Origin: Streptomyces sp. RPA4-2 | GTDB lineage: Bacteria; Actinomycetota; Actinomycetes; Streptomycetales; Streptomycetaceae | Assembly: GCF_012273515.2 (NCBI RefSeq) | Contig: NZ_CP050975.2 | Coordinates: 1,116,001-1,180,000 of the forward strand | DNA length: 64,000 bases | Reading direction: 5' to 3' | In this document: positions 8,685-16,564 of the stretch, piece by piece | Numbering within the stretch: position 1 is the first letter of the stretch | Layout of the letters: every line of letters starts with the position of its first letter | Program-made: the position numbers and the translations under genes | The notes under the pieces: model-generated | Databases searched by the model: none | Told to the model about the DNA's origin: nothing | The model's input: the letters and a program-made list of their open reading frames with translations, nothing else

Positions 8685-9650
8685 GTGACCCTCGCCCCGC
8701 ACCGCGTCGTGATCCTCGTCTACGACGGGGTCAAACTGCTGGACGTCGCCGGCCCCGCCGAAGTATTCGCGGAAGCAAATAGACTGGGTGCCGACTACCG
8801 CGTCGCCCTGGTGTCGACGACCGGTGCCGACGTCGCCTCGTCGATCGGCATACGGGTCGCCGTCGACGGCGACCCCACCTCCGAGCCTGCCCCCGACACG
8901 TTCGTGATGCCAGGCGGGGACATCTACCCGAGAACGCCCGTGACACGCGATCTGGTCGAGGCCGCGGGGGCTCTGGCGGTCCGTTCCGGCCGGGTGGCGT
9001 CCGTCTGCTCAGGGGCGTTCGTCCTCGGTGCCGCGGGCCTCCTGGACGGCAAGCGTGCGACCACCCACTGGAAGGTCGCGGGGGAACTCGCCGCCCGGTG
9101 CCCGAAGACCCGCGTCGAACCCGACTCCATCTACGTTCGCGACGGCACCACGTACACCTCGGCGGGCGTCAGCGCCGGCATCGATCTGGCGCTGGCACTC
9201 GTCGAGGAGGACCACGGCCCCGACCTGAGCCGGGACGTCGCCCGCGCCCTGGTGGTCTATCTGCAACGGGCGGGTGGCCAGTCACAGTTCTCCGCGCCCC
9301 TTCAGGGCCCCCCGCCCCGGTCCCCGGCCCTGCGCAGCGTTGTCGACCTGGTGAGGGGTGATCCTGGCGGCAACCACTCCCTCGATGAACTCGCCCGGCA
9401 CCTCAACCTCAGCTCACGCCATCTGACACGGCTGTTCCGGGAGGAGATGTCCACGACACCGGCCCGGTACGTCGAGTCGATCCGGTTCGACATCGCGAAG
9501 GCTCTGCTCGACCAGGGCCACACCGCGACGCGGGCGGCGGCCCTGGCCGGATTTCCCGGATACGAGAGTCTCCGGCGGGTCTTCGCCCGGGAGTTGTCCA
9601 TCAGCCCCGCGGCCTACCAGCGCCGCTTCGGCACCGCCCGCCGCGCATAG
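8685..9650 (+). CDS. GlxA-type transcriptional regulator (DJ-1/PfpI domain plus AraC helix-turn-helix)
   Basis: 321 residues, GTG start with GGAGGAACG upstream. The N-terminal half is a DJ-1/PfpI glutamine-amidotransferase-like domain with the nucleophile-elbow Cys in VASVCSGAFVLGAAGLL. The C-terminal half is an AraC/XylS DNA-binding domain (about 225-320) with LARHLNLSSRHLTRLFREE and the terminal SPAAYQRRF. In this family the amidotransferase domain senses a ligand rather than catalysing. It is divergent from the HD-domain and oxidoreductase genes across a 139-base gap, the classic arrangement for a regulator of those two genes. Confidence 0.92.
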   Translation: MTLAPHRVVILVYDGVKLLDVAGPAEVFAEANRLGADYRVALVSTTGADVASSIGIRVAVDGDPTSEPAPDTFVMPGGDIYPRTPVTRDLVEAAGALAVRSGRVASVCSGAFVLGAAGLLDGKRATTHWKVAGELAARCPKTRVEPDSIYVRDGTTYTSAGVSAGIDLALALVEEDHGPDLSRDVARALVVYLQRAGGQSQFSAPLQGPPPRSPALRSVVDLVRGDPGGNHSLDELARHLNLSSRHLTRLFREEMSTTPARYVESIRFDIAKALLDQGHTATRAAALAGFPGYESLRRVFARELSISPAAYQRRFGTARRA

Positions 9651-9727
9651 AACCCCACGAGACGATCTCTCCGGGCCGGCCGCTCAGGGGCAGCGCCTGC
9701 CCGGTGCGCTGGCCTAAGGTCCCTTTC

Positions 9728-11317
9728 ATGACTTCGTTCCGTCCCGCCCCCGGCTGGCTGGCCGACGCCGTCTTCTACCAGATCTACCCGCAGTCCTTCG
9801 CCGACTCGAACGGCGACGGCATCGGTGACTTCCACGGGATCACCGAGCGCCTCGACCACCTCGCGTGGCTGGGCGTCAACACCGTGTGGCTCAACCCCTG
9901 CTTCGTGTCGCCGTTCCGCGACGCCGGATACGACGTCTCCGACCACCTGGCCGTGGCCCCCCGCCACGGCTCCGCCGACGACCTCGCCGAGCTGGTGGAC
10001 CAGGCGGGCCGGCGCGGCATCCGGGTTCTGCTGGACCTGGTCGCCGGGCACACCTCCGACGAGCACCCGTGGTTCACGGCCGCCGCCGACGACCCGGCCG
10101 ACGACCGCTACATCTGGGCGCCCGAGGGCCGCCCGGACGGCTTCGTCCCCTCCCCCGGCACGCGGCCGGGCGCGTATCTCCCCAACTTCTTCGCCTTCCA
10201 GCCCGCCCTCAACTTCGGCTACGCGCGCGGGAATCCGGCGGAGCCATGGCGCGGCCCGGTGGACGCCGAGGGCCCGCGCGCCAACCGGGCGGCGCTGCGT
10301 ACGATCATGGATCACTGGCTGGGCCTCGGCCTGTCCGGCTTCCGTGTCGACATGGCCGCGTCGCTCGTCAAGGACGACCCCGGGCGGCGCGAAACAGCCG
10401 CAGTCTGGGGCGAGTTGCGCCACTGGCTGGACGACGCGCATCCGGACGCGGTGCTGCTCTCGGAGTGGGGCGAGCCGGAGGTCTCCGTTCCCGCGGGCTT
10501 CCACGCCGACTTCTTCCTGCAGTTCGGCGGCGACACCGACGGGCTCGCGCTGCGGTCGCTGTGGAGCAACGGCACGGGGACGGTCAACGAGGCCTGGGAC
10601 CCGCTCGACTGCTTCTTCGACCCGAGCGGCCTGGGCTCGCCCGAGCCCTTCGTCGAGGCCTGGCGCCGGGCGTCCGGCACACTCGGCGCGAGCGGCTTCA
10701 TCTCCCTGCCCACCGCCAACCACGACTTCTCCCGCCTCAACTGCGGTCCCCGCACGGCGGAACAACTGCCGGTCGCCTTCGCCTTCCAGCTCACCTGGCC
10801 GACACTCCCGGCGATCTACTACGGCGACGAGATCGGTATGCGCTACGTCCCTGACCTGCCCGACAAGGAGGGCAGTGTGCTCGGCCCGCGCTACAACCGC
10901 GCGGGTTCGCGTACCCCGATGCAGTGGGACGACGGCCCGAACGCCGGCTTCTCCACCGCTCCGGCGGACCGCCTCTACCTTCCCCTCGACCCGTCACCGA
11001 CCCGTCCCAGCGTCGCCGCGCAGCGCGCCGACGAGAACTCGCTCCTGCACCTCGTCCGCCGCCTCATCGCCCTGCGCTCCGCCGCACCGGAGCTCGGCCC
11101 GGACGGCTCGGTGCAGGTGCTGCACTCCGGATATCCCTTCGTCCACCTGCGGGGCGGCCGCTATCTCGTGGTCCTCAACCCGGCGCGGAACGGTGTGAGT
11201 TGCACGCTCGACGGGGTCCGTGGCGCCCGGCCGCTGGAGACCGCCGGTGTCCGCCTCGACGGCTCCTCCGTCACCGCCGACGGTTTCGCGTACGGGGTCT
11301 TCGAACTCGACAGGTGA
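9728..11317 (+). CDS. GH13 alpha-glucosidase/alpha-amylase family enzyme
   Basis: 529 residues from the ATG at 9728. A (beta/alpha)8 GH13 catalytic domain starts with DAVFYQIYPQSFADSNGDG. Catalytic residues are visible: nucleophile Asp in GFRVDMAAS, acid/base Glu in VLLSEWGEPE, and the transition-state Asp in TANHDFSR. The calcium/substrate loop has the His of AGHTSDEHPWF. A short all-beta C-terminal domain follows, ending in GVFELDR. Length and the QIYPQSF start match oligo-1,6-glucosidase, alpha-glucosidase and trehalose-synthase-like cytoplasmic enzymes. There is no signal peptide, so it probably acts on imported malto-oligosaccharides. The gene stands alone, convergent with the ECF42 operon. 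Confidence 0.9.
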   Translation: MTSFRPAPGWLADAVFYQIYPQSFADSNGDGIGDFHGITERLDHLAWLGVNTVWLNPCFVSPFRDAGYDVSDHLAVAPRHGSADDLAELVDQAGRRGIRVLLDLVAGHTSDEHPWFTAAADDPADDRYIWAPEGRPDGFVPSPGTRPGAYLPNFFAFQPALNFGYARGNPAEPWRGPVDAEGPRANRAALRTIMDHWLGLGLSGFRVDMAASLVKDDPGRRETAAVWGELRHWLDDAHPDAVLLSEWGEPEVSVPAGFHADFFLQFGGDTDGLALRSLWSNGTGTVNEAWDPLDCFFDPSGLGSPEPFVEAWRRASGTLGASGFISLPTANHDFSRLNCGPRTAEQLPVAFAFQLTWPTLPAIYYGDEIGMRYVPDLPDKEGSVLGPRYNRAGSRTPMQWDDGPNAGFSTAPADRLYLPLDPSPTRPSVAAQRADENSLLHLVRRLIALRSAAPELGPDGSVQVLHSGYPFVHLRGGRYLVVLNPARNGVSCTLDGVRGARPLETAGVRLDGSSVTADGFAYGVFELDR

Positions 11318-11388
11318 GCCGTGGGCCCCCGGCCGGGCCCCGGTCGCGAGGGGACCCGCGGTCGGGGCGGAGCGCCGTCGAACCCGGG

Positions 11389-12654
11389 CTACCCGGATCG
11401 GCACTCCGCGAGGCGCCTCTCCAGAAAGCGCCGCTCGGCCTCGTTCTCGACCAGTTCCAGCGCCCTGGCGTACGCCTCGGCCGCCTCCGCCGTACGCCCC
11501 GTCCTGCGCAGCAGGTCCGCCCGGGTGGCGGCCAGCAGGTGGTATCCGTCCAGCTCGCCCGTCCGCTCCAGTTCCGCCACCAGCGCCAGCCCCGCCGCCG
11601 GGCCCTCGGCCATGCCCACCGCCACCGCACGGTTGAGCCGCACCACCGCGGAGGGCACGAGACGCGCCAACTCCCCGTACAGCGCGGCGATGTCGGCCCA
11701 GTCCGTCTCCCCGGCCGTCGCGGCGGTGGTGTGGCAGGCGGCGATGGCGGCCTGGATCTGGTACGGCCCCGGACGCCCACGGCGCAGGGCGGTCTCCAAC
11801 AGGGCGGCGCCCTCGTCGATCGCGGCCCGGTCCCACGCCGTACGGTCCTGGTCCTCCAGCGTCACCAGTTCACCGGCCGCGTCCACCCGGGTGGCCCGGC
11901 GGGAGTCGTGCAGCAGCAACAGCGCCAGCAGGCCGAGCACTTCGGGTTCGTCGGGCATGAGCAGGGCCAGCACACGGGCGAGACGGACCGCCTCCGCGCA
12001 CAGGCTCGCCCGCACCAGATCCGCTCCGGACGTGGCGGCGTACCCCTCGTTGAAGAGCAGGTAGACCACGCCGAGGACGCCGGTGGTGCGCTCGGGCAGC
12101 AGATGCGCGGGCGGAACACGGTAGGGGATCCCCGCGTTGCGGATCTTCCGCTTGGCCCGCACCAGCCGCTGTGCCATCGTCGCCTCGGGGACGAGGAAGG
12201 CGCGGGCGATCTCGGACGTGGTCAGCCCGGCCAGCGTCCGGAGGGTGAGGGCCACCCGGGCCTCGATGGGCAGCGCGGGGTGACAGCAGGTGAAGATCAG
12301 CCGCAGCCGGTCGTCCACCACTCCGCCGCCGTCTTCGTGTTCCGGGTCGTACGGTCCCTCGTGCCGCGCCAGCACCGCCACCTCCCGCAGTTTCTCCGCA
12401 CCCACCGCCTCCCGGCGCAGCACGTCCAGGGCGCGATGGCGCGCGGTCGTGGTCAGCCAGGCTCCGGGGCGGCGCGGAACCCCGTCGCGCCGCCACCGGT
12501 CCAGGGCCTGGGCGAAGGCGTCCTGCGCGCACTCCTCGGCGAGGTCCCAGTCGCCGGTCACCCGGATCAGGGTGGCGACGACCTGGCCCCATTCCTCGCG
12601 GAAGGCCGAGGCGACCGCGCCCTCGACGTCCCCCGCTCCCGGATTCCCGTTCAC
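11389..12654 (-). CDS. ECF42-type RNA polymerase sigma factor
   Basis: 421 residues from a GTG at 12654 that overlaps the stop of the YCII gene. Sigma region 2 occupies about 15-85 (EECAQDAFAQAL, PGAWLTTTARHRALDVLRR) and region 4 about 130-190 (LAGLTTSEIARAFLVPEATMAQRL). A long C-terminal helical extension (about 200-420, TPR-like) distinguishes the ECF42 group from plain ECF factors. In that group the sigma factor is regulated without an anti-sigma factor, through its own extension, and is encoded with DGPF proteins. Both upstream genes here are DGPF proteins, which fits. Confidence 0.92.
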   Translation of the reverse strand: MNGNPGAGDVEGAVASAFREEWGQVVATLIRVTGDWDLAEECAQDAFAQALDRWRRDGVPRRPGAWLTTTARHRALDVLRREAVGAEKLREVAVLARHEGPYDPEHEDGGGVVDDRLRLIFTCCHPALPIEARVALTLRTLAGLTTSEIARAFLVPEATMAQRLVRAKRKIRNAGIPYRVPPAHLLPERTTGVLGVVYLLFNEGYAATSGADLVRASLCAEAVRLARVLALLMPDEPEVLGLLALLLLHDSRRATRVDAAGELVTLEDQDRTAWDRAAIDEGAALLETALRRGRPGPYQIQAAIAACHTTAATAGETDWADIAALYGELARLVPSAVVRLNRAVAVGMAEGPAAGLALVAELERTGELDGYHLLAATRADLLRRTGRTAEAAEAYARALELVENEAERRFLERRLAECRSG

Positions 12655-12992
12655 TCCCAGACCGGCCGTACCTCCACCGAGCCGCCGGCCAGCGCCGCCG
12701 GGTGCCGGGACGCGAGCGCGATGGCCTCGTCGAGGTCGGCCACTTCGATGATGTCGATGCCCGCGACGTACTCCTTCGACTCCAGGAACGGCCCGTCGCT
12801 GAGCAGGACCTCGTCGCCCTGGACACGGACGGTCGTGGCGTCGGTGGACGGCCGCAGCCGCGCGCCGCCCTTGACCAGGTCGCGGCTGCGCACCTCCTCG
12901 ATGTAGGAGGTGAAGCGGGGGTCGTCGGCGATCTCCTCGGGGCTCAGCTCCTCACCGCCGACAGGGGTGCAGATGAACAGGACGTACTTCAT
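12651..12992 (-). CDS. DGPF (YCII-related) protein linked to ECF42 sigma factor
   Basis: 113 residues. A single YCII/DGPF domain, an alpha-beta ferredoxin-like fold, includes the signature SDGPF near residue 66 followed by ESKEYVAGIDIIEV. DGPF proteins are the conserved genomic partners and probable targets or modulators of ECF42 sigma factors; their biochemical role is not established. Its start overlaps the stop of the upstream DGPF-SnoaL gene (ATGA) and its stop overlaps the sigma start (GTGA), so all three are expressed as one tightly coupled unit. Confidence 0.9.
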   Translation of the reverse strand: MKYVLFICTPVGGEELSPEEIADDPRFTSYIEEVRSRDLVKGGARLRPSTDATTVRVQGDEVLLSDGPFLESKEYVAGIDIIEVADLDEAIALASRHPAALAGGSVEVRPVWE

Positions 12993-13738
12993 GACCGGCC
13001 CTCCTCGTTCCGTGTGACGGCGGATGCGTCGCCCGGGACCGACATGTGCTGGTGGACGATCTGCCAGCGGTCGCCGGCCAGCCGGTAGCCGGTGGTCACC
13101 CGCTCCGTGGTGTCCAGTTTCCCGCCGTCGGCGAGCGCGGCGCGCGTCCGTACGAGCGCGTGGCCGAACGCGATGCTCTCGTCGACCCGGATCCGGAGGT
13201 CGAGCACCTCGCGCTCGACCGGTCCGGCCACCCCGGAGAACCAGAGCTCCACCGCCTTGCGCAGGGCTCCGGCCCCGCTCTGTTCCCCAGCGCTGACGGG
13301 ATGGAAGACCTCGACGTCCGGCGCGTAGCAGGCCATCGCCCGGTCGACGTCGTGGTCGCGGACGGCGGCGGTCACTTCCGCGTCGAGCCGGCGGATCTCC
13401 CCTTCGGCGTCCTCGTCCTCCCAGAACGCGCGGACCTCCATGGCGCCGACGGACGCGACGGGGTGCTTCGCGGCCGCCTCGACGGCCTCCTCCAGGGTGG
13501 CGCACTCCAGGATGTCGTACCCGGCGACGTACTCCTTCGTCTCCGCGAACGGTCCGTCGGTGCGCAGCACCTCGCCGCCGCGCACCCGTACGGTGACCGC
13601 GTCGGCGGGCAGACGCAGGCGGTGGCCGTGCAGCCGTACGCTTCGTTCGGCGCTCAGCTCCTCGACCCAGGGTTCGACGGGGGCCATGCCGGAGGCGTCG
13701 GCGGTGTCGTCACCGCAGACCAGCAGCATGTACTTCAT
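12989..13738 (-). CDS. DGPF (YCII-related) domain fused to a SnoaL/NTF2-like domain
   Basis: 249 residues. The N-terminal YCII/DGPF domain (about 1-105) has MKYMLLVCGDD and TDGPFAETKEYVAGYDI. It is fused to a C-terminal cone-shaped NTF2-like domain of the SnoaL/DUF4440 type (about 115-240: EVTAAVRDHDVDRAMACYAP and a terminal GDRWQIVHQHMS). The C-terminal domain is typical of ketosteroid-isomerase-like folds that bind small hydrophobic ligands. It is the first gene of the DGPF-DGPF-sigma operon. The fusion may let a ligand-binding domain report to the sigma factor; that is inference. Confidence 0.88.
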   Translation of the reverse strand: MKYMLLVCGDDTADASGMAPVEPWVEELSAERSVRLHGHRLRLPADAVTVRVRGGEVLRTDGPFAETKEYVAGYDILECATLEEAVEAAAKHPVASVGAMEVRAFWEDEDAEGEIRRLDAEVTAAVRDHDVDRAMACYAPDVEVFHPVSAGEQSGAGALRKAVELWFSGVAGPVEREVLDLRIRVDESIAFGHALVRTRAALADGGKLDTTERVTTGYRLAGDRWQIVHQHMSVPGDASAVTRNEEGRS

Positions 13739-13894
13739 GGTTCCTCCCGGTGCTCAAGAGCTTCTTACACCCCACCGACGAACGGCAGCGCGCCGAATCG
13801 ACACGCCTCGCACATCTTTCGCGGACGGGGGGCGCACACGGCCTGCGTCCTACGGGGGGGGAGGCGCCCGATCCGCGGCGGGAGGAACGCCCGA

Positions 13895-15148
13895 TCAGCC
13901 GCGAGGGGCGCCGAGCCGCACCGGAAGCGCCCGCACGCTGTTGCCGACGAAGCTGGAGTGGCGGACGAGCCCGGCCTCGGGCAGGGCCGGTTCGAGATCG
14001 GGGAAGCGGGCGAACAGCCGCTCCAGCGCGATCGTCGCCTCCATGCGCGCGAGCGGGGCGCCCAGGCAGTAGTGGGCGCCGTGCCCGAGGGAGAGATGAC
14101 GGACGGCGTCGGGCCGGCCCGGCCGGGTGACGTCGAAACGCGCGGCGTCCGGACCGTGCACCGCCGGGTCCCGTCCCGCCGCCGAGTACCCGGCGAGCAC
14201 CGGGGTGCCCCGGGGGATCACCGTGCCGTCGATCGTGAGGTCCCGGACCGGATAGCGGAAGGGGAAATAGCTGACGGGCGCGTCCCAGCGCAGTGTCTCC
14301 TCGACCACGTCCGCCCAGCTCACCTCGCCCTCGAGGACCATCCGCAGCTGATCCCGGTGGCCGCACAGCGCCCGTACGGCGTTGGTGAGGAGGTTGAGCG
14401 TGGTCTCGTGCCCGGCGATGATCATCAGCACCAGGGTGCCGATGAGTTCCTCCTGGCTGAGCCGGTCGCCGTCCTCGTCGCGGGCCGCGATCAGCGCACT
14501 GGTGAGATCGTCGCCCGGCCGCTCGCCCCGAGCGGCGGCCACGGCCGTCAGCACGGCCACCAGTTCGCGGTTGGCCGCGAGCGCCTTCTCGGGTCCGATG
14601 TCCGTGGCGACCACCTGGTTCGACAGCCGGTGCAGCCGTTCGCGGTGCTCGGCGTCGACCCCGAGCAGTTCGCCGATGACCCCCATCGGCAGCGGCATCG
14701 CGAAGTGCCGCCGCAGATCGGCCACACCGCCGTCCCGACCGGCCGCCCGGGCCAGGTCGTCCAGCAGCTCGGCCGTCAACTCCTCGATCCGGGGCCGTAG
14801 TTCTTCCACCCGGCGTGCGGTGAACGCCTTGCTCACCAGTGACCGCAGCCGCCGGTGGTCGTCGCCGTCCGCGGTCGTCATCCCCCGCACGGTGGCGAAG
14901 GTCGCGAGCGGCCAGCCCGGCGCGATCCGGTCCTCCCGCAGCGCGGTGAAGTGCGTGGCTCCCTTGGCGACTTCGGGGTGCGCGAGGAAATCCCTCAAGG
15001 CCGCGTGGCCGAGCACGGCCATGCCGTCCACCTCGCCGGGCAGCACGACCGCGGCGACGGCGCCCCGCTCCAGGAGCCGCGCGTTGTCGGCGTGCGGGCA
15101 GCCGCCGGCCGGGTCCATACGGTGCGGCGTGCGGGGCGAGGTGTCCAC
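13895..15148 (-). CDS. Cytochrome P450
   Basis: 417 residues from a GTG at 15148 placed eight bases after AGGAGA. The I-helix oxygen-activation motif is LMIIAGHETTLN, the K-helix ExxR is EETLR, and the heme-binding loop is SLGHGAHYCLGAPLAR with the axial Cys. The first position of the heme signature is Leu rather than the usual Phe. It belongs to the soluble actinobacterial class I P450s of about 400 residues, which take electrons from ferredoxin; no ferredoxin gene is adjacent. Substrate unknown. It is divergent from a methyltransferase across a 255-base gap that contains a perfect palindrome GTCGTACGAC at 15181. Confidence 0.93.
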   Translation of the reverse strand: MDTSPRTPHRMDPAGGCPHADNARLLERGAVAAVVLPGEVDGMAVLGHAALRDFLAHPEVAKGATHFTALREDRIAPGWPLATFATVRGMTTADGDDHRRLRSLVSKAFTARRVEELRPRIEELTAELLDDLARAAGRDGGVADLRRHFAMPLPMGVIGELLGVDAEHRERLHRLSNQVVATDIGPEKALAANRELVAVLTAVAAARGERPGDDLTSALIAARDEDGDRLSQEELIGTLVLMIIAGHETTLNLLTNAVRALCGHRDQLRMVLEGEVSWADVVEETLRWDAPVSYFPFRYPVRDLTIDGTVIPRGTPVLAGYSAAGRDPAVHGPDAARFDVTRPGRPDAVRHLSLGHGAHYCLGAPLARMEATIALERLFARFPDLEPALPEAGLVRHSSFVGNSVRALPVRLGAPRG

Positions 15149-15403
15149 CGGTTCTCCTGACCACGACGGGAGGGACGGATGTCGTACGACGTGCGGTTCC
15201 GCGCAGATCGTACGGTCAACGAGAGGCGCTCGACGACTGGTTGGGCCACATCTTCCGGCCGTCGTGGCGGGCTCACCTGGAGTCCGGGCGGTTCCCGCCG
15301 GGCGGGGGTCTCCGGCGCGCGGCTCGTCCTTGGCGCACGGCCGGTTCCGGCGACGCGGGCGTTCCTCCCACCGACCGCCCTCCGCGCACGGTTGGATGGA
15401 GCC

Positions 15404-16261
15404 ATGACCGAAGAGCCCATGACCGACGAGCACACGCGGATGATGCGGGCCAACCAGGCCAACTGGGACGCGCGGACCCCCGTTCACCTCGCCAGCCACT
15501 TCTACGGGCTGCACCAGAGACTCGACCCCGCCCGCTGGTTCGCCGCCTTCGAGTGGGAGGACCTCGGCGAGCTGTCCGGCCGCGATCTGCTCCATCTCCA
15601 GTGCCACCTGGGCACCGAGACGATCGCCCTGGCCGAGCGGGGCGCACACGCCGTGGGGCTCGACATCTCCGAGGCCTCCGTGACGGCCGCGGCCGGCATC
15701 GCCGCACGGGCGGGCGCGGACGTCACCTACGTACGGGCCAACGTGTACGACGCCGTCGAGGCCCTGGAGGGGCGCCGGTTCGACGTGATCTACACCGGCA
15801 AGGGCGCCCTGTGCTATCTGCCCGACCTGGACCGCTGGGCGGCGGTCATCTCCCACCTGCTGCGCCCGGAGGGGCGGTTGTACATCGCCGAGTTCCACCC
15901 CCTGCTCAACTCGCTGGGCCCCAAACCGGCGCCGGGCGACGACGGCCGACTGCTGCTGCGCCACGACTACCTGGGCGGCCGCGACGCCGTGCACCGGGAC
16001 GCCACGTACACGTACACGGACGGACCCGCCGTGCGGGGTTCGACCGACAGCTACGAGTGGATGCACGGGCTGGGCGACGTCGTCAACGCGCTGATCGGAG
16101 CGGGGTTCGACATCCGGCGGCTGCGGGAGAGCGACGAACTGCCCTGGCCGCGCTGGCCGCAGATGACCCGTACACCGTCCGGCTGGTGGCGGCTGCCGGA
16201 GAGCGAGCCACGCATCCCGCTGCTCTACGGCCTGCTCGCCGGACACCGCACCGCGGACTGA
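15404..16261 (+). CDS. SAM-dependent class I methyltransferase
   Basis: 285 residues from the ATG at 15404; an in-frame ATG at 15419 is possible. A Rossmann methyltransferase core spans about 50-160: motif I is degenerate (LLHLQCHLGTETIALAERG in place of a GxGxG loop) but is followed by the acidic end of strand 2 in VGLDISEASV, then VRANVYDA and FDVIYTGKGALCYLPDL. These features match the methyltransferase type 11/12 families acting on small molecules. Divergent from the P450; a shared tailoring role is possible but nothing else in the region supports a cluster. Confidence 0.85.
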   Translation: MTEEPMTDEHTRMMRANQANWDARTPVHLASHFYGLHQRLDPARWFAAFEWEDLGELSGRDLLHLQCHLGTETIALAERGAHAVGLDISEASVTAAAGIAARAGADVTYVRANVYDAVEALEGRRFDVIYTGKGALCYLPDLDRWAAVISHLLRPEGRLYIAEFHPLLNSLGPKPAPGDDGRLLLRHDYLGGRDAVHRDATYTYTDGPAVRGSTDSYEWMHGLGDVVNALIGAGFDIRRLRESDELPWPRWPQMTRTPSGWWRLPESEPRIPLLYGLLAGHRTAD

Positions 16262-16322
16262 TGTACGCCGAAGCGCACTGAGGCACACCTCACAGCGACA
16301 TCTGGCCGTCAGGTGGTACAGT

Positions 16323-16343
16323 GCGTACAGCACTTGTGTACGC
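16323..16343. promoter_or_regulatory. Perfect 7-7-7 inverted repeat GCGTACA/TGTACGC upstream of the Rho paralogue
   Basis: GCGTACA at 16323-16329 and TGTACGC at 16337-16343 form a perfect inverted repeat around a 7-base spacer. It starts six bases after a TACAGT hexamer (16317-16322), overlapping its end region, that could be a -10 element. The symmetry is typical of a repressor dimer site. A small RNA hairpin is the alternative. It lies 222 bases upstream of the Rho start. Confidence 0.4.
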
Positions 16344-16564
16344 CCCGTCCCGGGCGCCGGTGCCGATCTTCCTTCTTCTCGCTGACCCGCCCGTCGTGTC
16401 CGACCGGCCGTCAGCTTCCTCGTACCACCTTCCGAGCACGCCCAGGCGTGGCTCCTCAGGTGGTCTCCCCGCCGTACGGAGGCGTGAGCACACCGCCTCC
16501 CCCCGGCACCTCCCCTTCCCTTCCTCATGACCTCATGAACCCGTCCTCGAAAGGACCCCCTCTC
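16344..16564 (+). other. C/T-rich untranslated leader of the Rho paralogue, possible rut-type autoregulatory region
   Basis: About 220 bases with no convincing gene. The last 90 bases are strikingly pyrimidine-rich and G-poor (for example CACCTCCCCTTCCCTTCCTC at 16508-16527), the composition expected of a Rho-utilisation site. Bacterial rho genes are commonly autoregulated by Rho-dependent termination in the leader, so this is a plausible autoregulatory region. The reading frame of the Rho gene is open back through it, with an in-frame ATG at 16535 and GTG at 16484, so a longer N-terminus cannot be excluded. Confidence 0.4.

Noticed and set aside
16313..16564. N-terminal extension of the Rho paralogue
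   Set aside because: The frame is open, but the translation is Pro-rich and lacks Rho_N features; AAAGGA before 16565 supports the shorter start.
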